Positions 49,212-57,411 of a stretch of 64,000 nt of DNA are shown in pieces; within the stretch, counting starts at the first letter, position 1; the number at the start of each line of letters is the position of its first letter. This DNA comes from Rhodobacteraceae bacterium CCMM004. Lineage in GTDB: Bacteria > Pseudomonadota > Alphaproteobacteria > Rhodobacterales > Rhodobacteraceae. The stretch is taken from the NCBI GenBank assembly GCA_004005435.1, contig RZWH01000003.1:62001-126000 (forward strand), written 5' to 3'. Position numbers and translations under genes: made by a program. The notes below the pieces were generated by a model, which saw nothing but the letters and a program-made list of their open reading frames with translations, was not told where the DNA came from and did no database searches.

Positions 49212-49255
49212 TAGGTATTATGTAATATATGGGATGCCTGGAGCGCCGGGCATCC
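49208..49255 (+). promoter_or_regulatory. AT-rich patch and hairpin before luxR
   Basis: ATAAT-AGGT-ATTAT and ATTA-TG-TAAT form small nested inverted repeats at about 49208-49225 in an AT-only patch that is striking in this GC-rich DNA. A 7-bp hairpin follows: GGATGCC (49232-49238) with GGCATCC (49249-49255). It lies 70-115 bases before the luxR start and may hold its promoter or the AI-2E gene's terminator; no T-run follows the hairpin. Confidence 0.4.
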
Positions 49256-49325
49256 AGCACCCTCGACAGCCCTCTCGGCGTGGCTATAGTGCGCGGTCAT
49301 CGACAAGACGGATACGGAGCCGAGT

Positions 49326-50093
49326 GTGACAAGCGACGAGCGCACAGAGGCGATGGACCATCTCCATGCGGTGATGGAGGCGCGCACCGGCGCAGAGGTC
49401 TGGCAGCTTCATCTGGACCGTATGGCGCACTTCGGCTTCGACCGGCTCCTCTATGGATTCACACGATTTCGCACCGCCCAAGGCTTTGGCGACCGCGAAG
49501 ATCTCCTGATCCTCAGCAACCATCCCCCGGCCTATCTTCAGCGCTTTGTGGAGGACGGTCTCTATGATCGCGCGCCGATGGTCCGCTGGGCGTCGGAGAA
49601 CTCTGGGGCGTGTTCTTGGCGGTGGATGGCCGAGCATCGCGACATCCTCACGCCCGACGAGCTGAGCGTCGTGACATTCAATATCGACCATGGGATTACC
49701 GCGGGATATTCGATCAGCTTTCCCGACGCCTCGCTGCGCAACAAGGGCGCGATCGGTCTCACCGCGCGCGCCGGACTGGACCAGGACGACGTCGATGCCA
49801 TCTGGCGGCGGCACGGGCGGGAAATCTACGTGGCCAACTGCTGTGCGCATCTGCGGCTGATCAACCTGCCCTATCCCGCGTCCGGGCGCGTTCTGACCCC
49901 GCGGCAGCGCGAGGTGCTGGAATGGGTCCGCGACGGCAAGACGATGCAGGACATCGCTGCGATCATGGGCCTGACGGTGGCGACGGTGGAGAAGCACCTC
50001 CGCCTGGCTCGTGCGGCGCTGGACGTCGACACCACCGCGCAGGCAATGCTCAAGGCGTCGTTCCAGCACCAGATCTTCGTTCTGGAGCGATGA
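49326..50093 (+). CDS. Solo LuxR-family transcriptional regulator
   Basis: 255 residues. N-terminal autoinducer-binding-like domain (about 1-165) and C-terminal LuxR helix-turn-helix: VLTPRQREVLEWVRDGKTM and IAAIMGLTVATVEKHLRLA, with the conserved Glu and Leu. By eye, against TraR, the AHL-contacting Trp57, Tyr61 and Asp70 positions are Tyr, Phe and Ala here, while the Trp85 position is kept, so the ligand may not be a standard AHL. No luxI gene is in the window. GTG 49326 follows GGAG at about 7 bases. Target genes unknown. Confidence 0.9.
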   Translation: MTSDERTEAMDHLHAVMEARTGAEVWQLHLDRMAHFGFDRLLYGFTRFRTAQGFGDREDLLILSNHPPAYLQRFVEDGLYDRAPMVRWASENSGACSWRWMAEHRDILTPDELSVVTFNIDHGITAGYSISFPDASLRNKGAIGLTARAGLDQDDVDAIWRRHGREIYVANCCAHLRLINLPYPASGRVLTPRQREVLEWVRDGKTMQDIAAIMGLTVATVEKHLRLARAALDVDTTAQAMLKASFQHQIFVLER

Positions 50094-50506
50094 CCGGCGG
50101 GATCCGCGGCCGTTCCCGCCGATTTCACGTTCCGCTCACGGTTCCGTTAACCAATTGGGAAACATGAGGAAAGGACCGATGCGCCTGGGTCTCGCCGCCC
50201 TCGTGCGGCGACGGTATGGAATCCCGGACTTCCCCCACGTCAGGGCGCCTGCCAACGTGGCTGTGTTCCGTGAGTGATGGCATATGCCATGGGAACACGC
50301 TCTCGGCCGGCCCGCGATTACGGGTTCGGCCGGGGGTATTCTCCGGGAAACCGGAGCCCGCGGGGCCAGGTCATTCCTCCGCCCGGAACCGCGGTCCCCA
50401 CACCGTATCGGCCTTCATCCCCAATCAGGCCGGTGCGGCCCCAGGCGGTGCGGCCAGCGAGCGGCCGCACCGCCGCAACAACACATTATAGAATCCTGTT
50501 CTTAAA
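50094..50506. other. Non-coding region between luxR and tsf
   Basis: No convincing gene. One small frame, 50179-50277 on the plus strand (32 residues, MRLGLAALVRRRYG), has a good ribosome binding site (GAGGAAAGG, 50166-50174) but no recognisable product; a Pro-rich frame continues from 50274 but lacks the codon bias of its neighbours. GTTAACCAATTGG near 50145 resembles a CtrA half-site (TTAACCAT) of alphaproteobacteria, which is weak. A 14-base perfect palindrome sits at 50277-50290. Confidence 0.4.
50263..50298. promoter_or_regulatory. Palindrome with flanking inverted repeats
   Basis: ATGGCATATGCCAT (50277-50290) is a perfect 14-base palindrome. Outside it, GTGTTCC (50263-50269) is complementary to GGAACAC (50292-50298), so the whole is a nested dyad with a 7-base asymmetry on the left. 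It could be a regulator-binding site, possibly for the adjacent LuxR, or an RNA structure. Confidence 0.4.
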
Positions 50507-50533
50507 CGAAAAAGGGCGCCCCGCGGGGCGCCC
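50507..50533 (-). terminator. Rho-independent terminator of rpsB-tsf
   Basis: GGGCGCCCC (50514-50522) pairs with GGGGCGCCC (50525-50533). Read on the minus strand the stem is followed by TTTTTCG, 24 bases after the tsf stop. A classical intrinsic terminator. Confidence 0.9.
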
Positions 50534-50556
50534 AATTCGTGATTGGCGGAACCGGA

Positions 50557-51429
50557 TCAGACGCCCGCGGCCTTGGCCACCTCGGCGGCAAAGTCCTCTT
50601 TCTCGACCTCGATCCCCTCGCCGACCTCCAGACGCACGAAGCCGGTGATCTCGACGCCGACCTCCTGAGCCGCCTCGCCCACGGTCACGTCGGGGTTCAC
50701 CACGAAGGCCTGGCCCAGCAGCGTGTTCTCGGCCAGCCACTTCTTCATCCGGCCGACGATCATCTTTTCGATGACCTGCTCGGGCTTGCCCGACTCGCGG
50801 GCGATGTCCATCTGCACCTGCTTTTCCTTCTCGACCACCGCCGGATCGAGCGAGGCCTCGTCCAGGGCGGCCGGGTTGGTCGCGGCGATATGCATCGCCA
50901 CCTGCTTGCCAAAGCTCTCGTCGCCCGTGGTGGCCACCAGGACACCGATCTTGCCCATGCCCGGCGCAGCGGCGTTGTGGACATAGGAGGCCACCGTCTG
51001 ACCCTCCAGCCGCTCCATCCGGCGCAGCGTCATGTTCTCGCCGATGGTGGCGATCTTGTCGGTGACGTTCTCGTCGACCGTCTTGCCGTTCAACGACGCG
51101 ACCTTCAGCTCGTCCAGCGTCTGGCAGCCCAGCGCCACCTCGGCAATGTCGCGGACCAGCGCCTGGAACTCGGCGTTCTTGGCGACGAAGTCGGTCTCGG
51201 AGTTGATCTCGACCGCGACGCCCGCGCCGCCGTCGACCTTGACCGCGACGAGGCCCTCGGCGGCGGTGCGCCCGGACTTCTTGGCGGCCTTGGCCAGACC
51301 CTTGGTGCGCAGCCAGTCCACCGCGGCGTCCATGTCGCCGTCGGTCTCGGTCAGCGCCTTCTTGGCGTCCATCATCCCCGCGCCGGTCGCCTCGCGCAGT
51401 TCCTTCACTTGTGCAGCGGTGATCGCCAT
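50557..51429 (-). CDS. tsf: Translation elongation factor Ts
   Basis: Guanine nucleotide exchange factor for EF-Tu. 290 residues. The N-terminal UBA-like domain shows [21 protein letters not shown], then the core motif [15 protein letters not shown], followed by the two-subdomain core. ATG 51429 lies after GAGGAGAGCC. Second gene of the rpsB-tsf operon, with an 82-base spacer and a terminator downstream. Confidence 0.98.
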   Translation of the reverse strand: MAITAAQVKELREATGAGMMDAKKALTETDGDMDAAVDWLRTKGLAKAAKKSGRTAAEGLVAVKVDGGAGVAVEINSETDFVAKNAEFQALVRDIAEVALGCQTLDELKVASLNGKTVDENVTDKIATIGENMTLRRMERLEGQTVASYVHNAAAPGMGKIGVLVATTGDESFGKQVAMHIAATNPAALDEASLDPAVVEKEKQVQMDIARESGKPEQVIEKMIVGRMKKWLAENTLLGQAFVVNPDVTVGEAAQEVGVEITGFVRLEVGEGIEVEKEDFAAEVAKAAGV

Positions 51430-51458
51430 CTTTCGGCTCTCCTCATGTCTCAACGGTG

Positions 51459-51484
51459 CTCCGGCCGGTCTTCACCCGCCGGAG
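51459..51484 (-). other. Hairpin in the rpsB-tsf spacer
   Basis: CTCCGGC (51459-51465) pairs with GCCGGAG (51478-51484) around a 12-base loop. No T-run follows. It lies midway between rpsB and tsf and may be a processing or attenuation structure. Confidence 0.4.
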
Positions 51485-51511
51485 ACAACAACTTCGTGAC
51501 GCGGACGGCGC

Positions 51512-52378
51512 TCAGGCCTGGTGCTCGGCCGGTTTGTTGTCCAGGTCGTAGGGCGCATCCTTGGCGACGGTGTCGTCGGCCACGGCCTCGTCGGACAGTT
51601 CCAGCGGAGCCTCGGCATTCGCCGGGGTCTCGTGGATCTCTTCCATCGCCGCATCCTCCAGCGCGCCCATGTCGACGCCGGCGGCCGACATCTGCGCGCT
51701 CATCCCGTCGAGCGCGGCGCGGCTGGCCAGATCGCAGTAGAGCGAGATGGCCCGCGCGGCGTCGTCGTTGCCGGGGATGATGTAGTCCACACCGGCGGGC
51801 GAGCAGTTGGTGTCGACCACGGCGACCACAGGAATGCCCAGCTTCTTGGCCTCGGCGATGGCCAGGTCTTCCTTGTTGACGTCCACGACGAAGATCAGAT
51901 CGGGCAGGCCACCCATCTCACGGATGCCGCCGAGGCTCGCCTGGAGCTTCTGCTGCTCGCGCTCGATGCCCAGACGCTCTTTCTTGGTCAGGCCCTCGGC
52001 GCCCTCGGCCATCCGCTCGTCAATCTCTTTCAGACGGTTGATCGACTGGCTCACCGTCTTCCAGTTGGTGAGCGTGCCGCCCAGCCAGCGGTGGTTCATG
52101 TAGTACTGCGCACAGCGCTCGGCGGCATCGGCGATGGGCTTCTGCGCCTGGCGCTTGGTGCCGACGAACAGGATGCGGCCATTCTTGGCCACGGTGTCGC
52201 GGATCACCTGGAGCGCGCGGTCCAGCATCGGCACCGTCTGGGTCAGGTCGATGATGTGAATGCCGTTGCGGTCGCCATAGATGAACTCGCCCATGCGGGG
52301 GTTCCACCGCTGGGTTTGGTGACCGAAGTGAACGCCAGCTTCGAGGAGCTGACGCAGAGAGAACTCGGGGAGCGCCAT
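51512..52378 (-). CDS. rpsB: 30S ribosomal protein S2
   Basis: 288 residues, with the S2 core ([81 protein letters not shown]) and a C-terminal acidic extension of about 50 residues ([19 protein letters not shown]), common in alphaproteobacteria. ATG 52378 follows GGAAAGGA. First gene of the operon. Confidence 0.98.
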   Translation of the reverse strand: MALPEFSLRQLLEAGVHFGHQTQRWNPRMGEFIYGDRNGIHIIDLTQTVPMLDRALQVIRDTVAKNGRILFVGTKRQAQKPIADAAERCAQYYMNHRWLGGTLTNWKTVSQSINRLKEIDERMAEGAEGLTKKERLGIEREQQKLQASLGGIREMGGLPDLIFVVDVNKEDLAIAEAKKLGIPVVAVVDTNCSPAGVDYIIPGNDDAARAISLYCDLASRAALDGMSAQMSAAGVDMGALEDAAMEEIHETPANAEAPLELSDEAVADDTVAKDAPYDLDNKPAEHQA

Positions 52379-52496
52379 TCGCGTATCCTTTCCGGTTTGA
52401 GCCTCGGCGGGGCGTCAGGGATCTCTCCCAACCGGCGGACCGTTCGGGGATGTCTCCCCCGAGGGCCCAAGCCCCGCCTGTGAAGTGGGGGCTGCG
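52379..52496 (-). promoter_or_regulatory. rpsB leader with two hairpins
   Basis: On the minus strand, a 6-bp stem (TCGGGG/CCCCGA, 52444-52462) and a small GGGA-GAGA-TCCC hairpin (52418-52429) precede the rpsB ribosome binding site. This could be an S2 autoregulatory leader, as known for rpsB in other bacteria, though I cannot match a described motif. It also serves as the end of the upstream tetR gene. Confidence 0.35.
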
Positions 52497-53120
52497 TTAG
52501 CCGATCCCCGCGCGATCCGCAAGGGGCGACGGTGCGGCGCCGAGGAGCGCGTGGACCGCCGCGCGCGCTTCGGTGAGGATCGCGGCGCGCCGGTCTGGGC
52601 CGTTGCAGGCGGCGGCCATCTGCACAGCGCCCACGGCGAGGGTCAGGGCGGCGGACCAGGGGCGGGGCCTCCCCCCCTGCCCCCGCGCCATCTCGGCCAG
52701 GATCGCGGCGTGCGCGGCGGTAAACCCGGCCTGGGCCGCGGCACCCGCATGAGCCACGTCGCCCGCCAGCGCCGCGGCGGTGCAGCCGCGCGCCACAGCG
52801 GTGAAGTTTGCGGGGTCGAGATAGGCGTCGAACTGCTCCAAGAGCTGGGAATGGAGCGCCTCCCCGGTCTCCCCACGCCGCGCCCTGAGCCGGTCGAGGA
52901 GTGGATGGCGGTGCTGCACCACCTCAGCGAACAGCGCCTCTTTGGACGCGAAGTGCGCGTAGAAGGCGCCGCGGGTCAGCCCGGCCTCGGCCATCACCGC
53001 GTCGATCCCAGTGGCGGCATAGCCCGCCCGACGAAACGCGGCGGCCGCCGCGGTCAGGATGCGGTCGCGGACCTCGGCATTGTGACGGTGCTTGCGGTTC
53101 GTATCCATGTCGGTCATCAT
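52497..53120 (-). CDS. TetR-family transcriptional regulator
   Basis: 207 residues from ATG 53120; ATGs at 53117 and 53108 are also possible and no start has a clear ribosome binding site. The N-terminal helix-turn-helix is RDRILTAAAAAFRRAGYAAT followed by IDAVMAEAGLTRGAFYAHFA, typical of TetR. The C-terminal ligand domain is Ala-rich with PANFTAVARGCTAAALAGD, resembling the NemR/AcrR-like group responding to electrophiles (inference). Divergent from the MAPEG gene with a palindrome between them, so it probably represses that gene and itself. Confidence 0.88.
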   Translation of the reverse strand: MMTDMDTNRKHRHNAEVRDRILTAAAAAFRRAGYAATGIDAVMAEAGLTRGAFYAHFASKEALFAEVVQHRHPLLDRLRARRGETGEALHSQLLEQFDAYLDPANFTAVARGCTAAALAGDVAHAGAAAQAGFTAAHAAILAEMARGQGGRPRPWSAALTLAVGAVQMAAACNGPDRRAAILTEARAAVHALLGAAPSPLADRAGIG

Positions 53121-53122
53121 GT

Positions 53123-53137
53123 TTATGTCGAACATCA
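53123..53137. promoter_or_regulatory. Likely TetR operator
   Basis: TTATGT-CGA-ACATCA is a 15-base dyad with five of six arm bases matching. It sits 24-38 bases upstream of the MAPEG start and immediately in front of the tetR start, so protein bound there would block both. AT content is higher than in the surroundings. Confidence 0.6.
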
Positions 53138-53160
53138 CATTTACAATCGAGGAACGGCCG

Positions 53161-53556
53161 ATGTCCATGCTCACGATCTCACCGCCCTACGTCGCGGCGC
53201 TGGCCATTCTGATGGCGGTCCTGTCGGTGCACGCAGCGATGGCGCGGGGCACCCACGGGGTGGCGCTGGGAGACGGCGGTGTCGGGGCCGTCGCGCTGCC
53301 GGTGCGCCGATTTGGAAACCTCAGCGAATACGCGGCCATGGCGGCGCTCCTTCTGGTGCTGATGGAGATGGCGGGGATCGCGCCCGTCTGGCTGCATGTC
53401 TATGGGACCGCGCTGATCGCGTTCCGGCTGCTCCACCCCTTCACGCTCTTCGATCGTATGGACGCGCCCATGTGGCAGAAGGCCGGGCGGTTCGTCTCGG
53501 CGGCGGGCACGGCGACATTGCTGGTTCTGGGCGGGATCGCCATCGCGCTTGCTTGA
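53161..53556 (+). CDS. MAPEG-family membrane protein
   Basis: 131 residues with four hydrophobic helices. Family core: RRFGNLSEYAAMAALLLVLM (with the E-x-A/RFGN region) and VYGTALIAFRLLHPFTLF. MAPEG proteins are membrane glutathione transferases/peroxidases; bacterial members are poorly known and may detoxify lipophilic electrophiles. GAGGAACGG precedes ATG 53161. Control by the divergent TetR regulator would fit a xenobiotic response (inference). Confidence 0.88.
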   Translation: MSMLTISPPYVAALAILMAVLSVHAAMARGTHGVALGDGGVGAVALPVRRFGNLSEYAAMAALLLVLMEMAGIAPVWLHVYGTALIAFRLLHPFTLFDRMDAPMWQKAGRFVSAAGTATLLVLGGIAIALA

Positions 53557-53595
53557 GGCTTGCAGGCCCGCGGCCCCTGCCCCACAAACGCCGCC

Positions 53596-54489
53596 ATGAC
53601 GCCGCCGCCCGACATCCTGTGTATCGGTTCGGTCCTCTGGGACGTGATCGGGCGCGCGGCCTCGCACATGCGGGTGGGGTCGGACGTGCCGGGGCGGATC
53701 ACCCGGCTGCCGGGCGGCGTCGCGATGAACATCGCCATGACGCTGCGCCGGTTCGGCCTGACTCCAGCGCTGTTGAGCGCCGTCGGTCGCGACCCGGAGG
53801 GCGAAGAGCTGATGGTCGCCTGCGCCCGCATGGGGATGGTGACCGACCACGTCTATCGCTCCGACGATCTGCCCACCGACCGCTACATGGCGGTCGAGGG
53901 GGCCAATGGCCTGATCGCGGCCGTCGCAGACGCCCACTCGCTGGAGGCGGCGGGCGCCAAGGTGCTGGGTCCCCTCGCCGACGGCCGGTTGGGCAGCGCC
54001 GAGGCGCCCTATCCCGGCATCGTGGCGCTCGACGGTAATCTGACCGAGGCGCTCCTGGCCGACATCGCCCGCAGCCCGCTCTTCTCGGCCGCCGACCTGC
54101 GGGTCGCCCCGGCCTCGCCGGGCAAGGCCGAGCGGTTGTTGCCGCTCATGGGCCACCCGCGCGCGACGCTCTATGTCAATCTGGAAGAGGCCGGGCTGTT
54201 GCTGAACGCCCGGCACGACACCGCCCATGCCGCCGCCGTCGCGCTGATCGACCGCGGCGCGAACCGGGTGCTGGTCACCGACGGGGCGGCCCCGGCGGCT
54301 CTGGCCACCGCCGACGAGGTGCGCGAGGCGGCGCCGCCCCCGGTGCTCGTCACCCGCGTCACCGGCGCAGGCGACACCTTCATGGCCGCCCATATCGCGG
54401 CCGAGCGGCGAGGTGACGGGGTCGACGCGGCGCTCGCCGCCGCGCTCCGCGCCGCCGCCGCTTATGTTTCGGGAGACGTGGCCACATGA
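53596..54489 (+). CDS. psuK: Pseudouridine kinase, PfkB family
   Basis: 297 residues, ribokinase-like. ILCIGSVLWDVIGRA at the N-terminus, PGGVAMNIAMTLRRFG, and the PfkB signature TRVTGAGDTFMAAHIAAE with the catalytic Asp. It phosphorylates pseudouridine to pseudouridine 5'-phosphate, the substrate of PsuG encoded next to it (overlap ATGA). This pairing makes the specific call much stronger than the family alone. Confidence 0.92.
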   Translation: MTPPPDILCIGSVLWDVIGRAASHMRVGSDVPGRITRLPGGVAMNIAMTLRRFGLTPALLSAVGRDPEGEELMVACARMGMVTDHVYRSDDLPTDRYMAVEGANGLIAAVADAHSLEAAGAKVLGPLADGRLGSAEAPYPGIVALDGNLTEALLADIARSPLFSAADLRVAPASPGKAERLLPLMGHPRATLYVNLEEAGLLLNARHDTAHAAAVALIDRGANRVLVTDGAAPAALATADEVREAAPPPVLVTRVTGAGDTFMAAHIAAERRGDGVDAALAAALRAAAAYVSGDVAT

Positions 54490-55433
54490 CACCGCCCCTC
54501 ACCTATTCCGACGAGGTCGCAGCGGCCCGCGCCGAGGGGCGGCCCGTGGTCGCGCTCGAGTCCACCATCGTCACCCACGGGATGCCCTGGCCCGACAACG
54601 TCGAGACGGCCCGCCGGGTCGAGGCCGCGGTGCGCGCGGGCGGTGCCGTTCCGGCGACCGTCGCGGTGCTGGAGGGGCGGCTCCACATCGGTCTGTCGCC
54701 CGAGGCGCTGGAGGGGCTGGCGCAACGCACCGACGTGGCCAAGCTCAGCCGCGCCGACCTGGCCGCGTGCCTCGCCACCGGCGGCACCGGCGCCACCACC
54801 GTCGCCGCAACGATGATCGCCGCGCGCCTCGGCGGCATCGACGTCTTCGCCACCGGCGGCATCGGCGGGGTGCATCGGGCCGCCGAGGTCAGCTTCGACG
54901 TCTCGGCCGATCTGCAAGAGCTGGCACAGACCCCGGTGACCGTGGTGGCGGCTGGGGCCAAGGCGATCCTCGACCTGGCCAAGACCTGGGAGGTGTTGGA
55001 GACCCTGGGCGTGCCGGTGATCGCCGTGGGCCAGGATGTGCTCCCGGCCTTTTGGTCGCGTCGCTCGCCGCACCCGGCGCCCTTGCGCATGGACGATCCT
55101 GGCCAGATCGCGGCGGCCCACCTGATGCGGGCCGCCCTGGGCCTGCCCGGCGGGCAACTCGTCGCCAACCCGATTCCGCCCGGCGACGAGATCCCGGCCG
55201 CCACCCTGGCCCCCGCCATCGAGCGCGCCCTGGCCGAGGCCGAGCGGCAGGGGATCGCGGCCAAGGACGTGACCCCGTTCCTGCTGCAACGCATCTACGA
55301 CCTGACCGAGGGCGCCTCCCTGACCGCGAACATCGCACTGGTGCTGAACAATGCGCGCCTGGGCGCGCGGATCGCCTGCGAGATCGCCAACCGGCGCGGC
55401 CCTGCGGCCGCCACTGCGTCTCAGACATTGTAG
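54486..55433 (+). CDS. psuG: Pseudouridine-5'-phosphate glycosidase
   Basis: 315 residues. ALESTIVTHGMPWPDN at the N-terminus is the family signature; SRADLAACLATGGTGATTVAATM, FATGGIGGVHRAAEVSFD, LTANIALVLNNARLGA follow. It splits pseudouridine 5'-phosphate into uracil and ribose 5-phosphate, breaking the C-C glycosidic bond. Together with PsuK this is a complete pseudouridine salvage pathway; no dedicated nucleoside transporter is seen next to it. Confidence 0.95.
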   Translation: MTPPLTYSDEVAAARAEGRPVVALESTIVTHGMPWPDNVETARRVEAAVRAGGAVPATVAVLEGRLHIGLSPEALEGLAQRTDVAKLSRADLAACLATGGTGATTVAATMIAARLGGIDVFATGGIGGVHRAAEVSFDVSADLQELAQTPVTVVAAGAKAILDLAKTWEVLETLGVPVIAVGQDVLPAFWSRRSPHPAPLRMDDPGQIAAAHLMRAALGLPGGQLVANPIPPGDEIPAATLAPAIERALAEAERQGIAAKDVTPFLLQRIYDLTEGASLTANIALVLNNARLGARIACEIANRRGPAAATASQTL

Positions 55434-55486
55434 CGCCGTGAAACCCGGCCTACATTGGGCTCCGCAACGCGAAGGCCTGCCGTTCC

Positions 55487-56200
55487 ATGGATAACCATCC
55501 CCACCACGACCCGGCGCACCCTCCCCGGCGCAAGCCGCTCCTGGCGGGGTTGCGGGCGAGCTTTCTCACCGGGCTCGTGGTCATCGCGCCCATCGGCCTG
55601 ACCATCTGGCTGATCTGGACCGTGGTAGGGTGGATCGACGGCTGGGTCCTGCCCTTCGTGCCGCAGCGGTTCATGCCCGAGCAATACATCGGGATCAACC
55701 TGCGCGGCGTCGGCGTGATCTTCTTTCTCGTCTTCACGGTGATCGTGGGGTGGCTGGCCAAGGGGCTGATCGGGCGGTCGCTGATCCGCTGGGGCGAGGG
55801 CATCGTCGACCGGACCCCCATCGTCCGGTCCGTCTACAACGGGCTCAAGCAGATCGCCGAGACCGTGTTCGCGCAGACCGACACCAGCTTCGACAAGGCG
55901 TGCCTGGTGGAGTATCCCCGCCGCGGGATCTGGGCCATCGCCTTCATCTCGACCGAGGCCAGGGGCGAGATCGACCGCGGCATTCCCGTGCAAGAGGGCA
56001 AGGTCAGCGTCTTCCTCCCCACCACGCCGAACCCGACCTCGGGGTTTCTGCTCTTCGTCCCGGCGAGCGACGTGATCGTGCTGGACATGAGCGTGGAGGA
56101 CGCCGCCAAGCTCGTCATCTCCGCAGGGCTGGTCTATCCCAACGCCAAGGATCCGACGCGCCCGCCCGTGGTGGCGAAACAGCGTCCGGCGGCGGAGTGA
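55487..56200 (+). CDS. DUF502 membrane protein
   Basis: 237 residues with two transmembrane helices (ASFLTGLVVIAPIGLTIWLI and GVIFFLVFTVIVGWLAKG) and a soluble C-terminal domain: TPIVRSVYNGLKQIAETVFA, GFLLFVPASDVIVLDMSVEDAAKLVISAG. DUF502 proteins are widespread in proteobacteria and plants (COV family); molecular function unknown. The His-rich N-terminus (NHPHHDPAH) is variable. It converges on the patatin gene, and a palindromic repeat lies between them. Confidence 0.9.
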   Translation: MDNHPHHDPAHPPRRKPLLAGLRASFLTGLVVIAPIGLTIWLIWTVVGWIDGWVLPFVPQRFMPEQYIGINLRGVGVIFFLVFTVIVGWLAKGLIGRSLIRWGEGIVDRTPIVRSVYNGLKQIAETVFAQTDTSFDKACLVEYPRRGIWAIAFISTEARGEIDRGIPVQEGKVSVFLPTTPNPTSGFLLFVPASDVIVLDMSVEDAAKLVISAGLVYPNAKDPTRPPVVAKQRPAAE

Positions 56201-56250
56201 TCTGAGGACAGCATGCGCGCCGCGCGATCCGTCGCCGCGGGGTGAGAAGG

Positions 56251-56340
56251 GCGGCGCCGTCCCGCGGGGTGGCGCAGAAAGCGCCGCCCCGTGGGGGCGG
56301 GACGGCGCTGCCCGGCGTGCCGCCGGGCGGGACAAGGTGG
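56251..56340. repeat. Dispersed palindromic repeat, distant inverted copy
   Basis: GGCGGGACGGCGCTGCCC at 56296-56313 is identical to the right arm of the repeat at 821-838, and 56281-56329 matches the reverse complement of the first 50 bases of the copy at 909 with about two differences. A partner arm (GCGCCGTCCCGC) lies at about 56253-56264, so a hairpin is possible here too. It stands between the convergent DUF502 and patatin genes and could act as a bidirectional terminator. Confidence 0.75.
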
Positions 56341-56371
56341 CTGGTCGATTTGCATAGTCGGCCTCCCGGTT

Positions 56372-57406
56372 TCAGCCGAACATCGCCTCCAGATCGACGG
56401 TGCCGCGCACGCCGATGTCGCCGAGATGGGCATCGAGGAACGCCTGCGCCGCGGCCTCTCCCGCGCTCTTGAGCCGGGCCAGGACCACCGGCGACGGCAC
56501 CACCTTGGTCGCGACGCTCAGATCCCGCATCAGCGTGTCGTCGGCGATCATGTGCACCGCCACGTCCTTCATCGCGCCCGGAGCGACCTTGCCCTCCGCG
56601 ATCAGCCGCTTGACGAAGGCGATGGCCCGCAAATCCCGCAGAAGCGAGGCATTGAAGCTGATCTCGTTGATCCGGTTGAGGATCTCCTGCGGCGCGTAGG
56701 GCAGATCGGGGCGGTAGATCGGGTTGATGTTGACCACGACGATGTCGTCGGGGAGGCCGGGGTCGTAAAGCGGATGCAGCGCCGGGTTCCCGGTATAGCC
56801 GCCGTCCCAATAGGCCTGGGTCGTTCCGTCGGGCTCGGCGATCTCCACCGCCTGGAACAGGGTCGGCAGGCAGGCCGACGCGAGGAGCGCCTCCGGCCCG
56901 ATCTCGTCGCCCGAAAACACCCGGATCTTGCCCGTCCGCACGTTGGTCGCGCAGACGTGGAGGTCGGGCCCCTCCGGCGCACAGACCTCGTCGAAGCGCA
57001 GATTGCGCACAATCCGCTCCAGAGGGTGGCGATAGAAGGGGCCGTAGGCATAGGGGCTGGTCGCCCGTGCCACGATGTCGCCCAGCGAATAGGGCAGCGA
57101 ATACTCCAGCGCCTGGCTCATCGCCCGCGTGGCGGGCGCCATGTCCGACAGCCAACTGGCCAGGCGCATGTCCTGGACCGCGCCGATCTGGCCCCAGAGC
57201 CAGGCGAGCGTCGCACGCGCCTCCGCGCGGCCCCCCGCCACCAGCCCGGACTTCAGCGCCGCGCCGTTCAACGCCCCGGCCGAGGTGCCCGAAATCGCCG
57301 CGATCTCCACGTCCTCGCACGCGAGAAGGACGTCGAGCACGCCCCAGGTGAACGCCCCATGCGCGCCGCCGCCTTGCAGCGCGAGGTTGATGCGCTTGGG
57401 GCCCAC
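56372..57406 (-). CDS. Patatin-like phospholipase
   Basis: 344 residues, serine acyl hydrolase. Oxyanion loop LALQGGGAHGAFTWGVLD, nucleophile elbow SGTSAGALNG, and catalytic Asp in DGGYTGNPAL. The start is GTG 57406, 5 bases after the bdhA stop, giving MGPKRINLALQGG, so it is co-translated. Related patatin proteins in Rhodobacterales flank 3-hydroxybutyrate dehydrogenase; hydrolysis of hydroxybutyrate polymers or lipids are both possible (inference). Confidence 0.92.
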   Translation of the reverse strand: MGPKRINLALQGGGAHGAFTWGVLDVLLACEDVEIAAISGTSAGALNGAALKSGLVAGGRAEARATLAWLWGQIGAVQDMRLASWLSDMAPATRAMSQALEYSLPYSLGDIVARATSPYAYGPFYRHPLERIVRNLRFDEVCAPEGPDLHVCATNVRTGKIRVFSGDEIGPEALLASACLPTLFQAVEIAEPDGTTQAYWDGGYTGNPALHPLYDPGLPDDIVVVNINPIYRPDLPYAPQEILNRINEISFNASLLRDLRAIAFVKRLIAEGKVAPGAMKDVAVHMIADDTLMRDLSVATKVVPSPVVLARLKSAGEAAAQAFLDAHLGDIGVRGTVDLEAMFG

Positions 57407-57411
57407 TGCGC

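Noticed and set aside
50274-50648. Pro/Arg-rich frame between luxR and tsf running into the tsf terminator and gene
   Set aside because: It overlaps the terminator and the tsf coding region and lacks the codon bias of neighbours.
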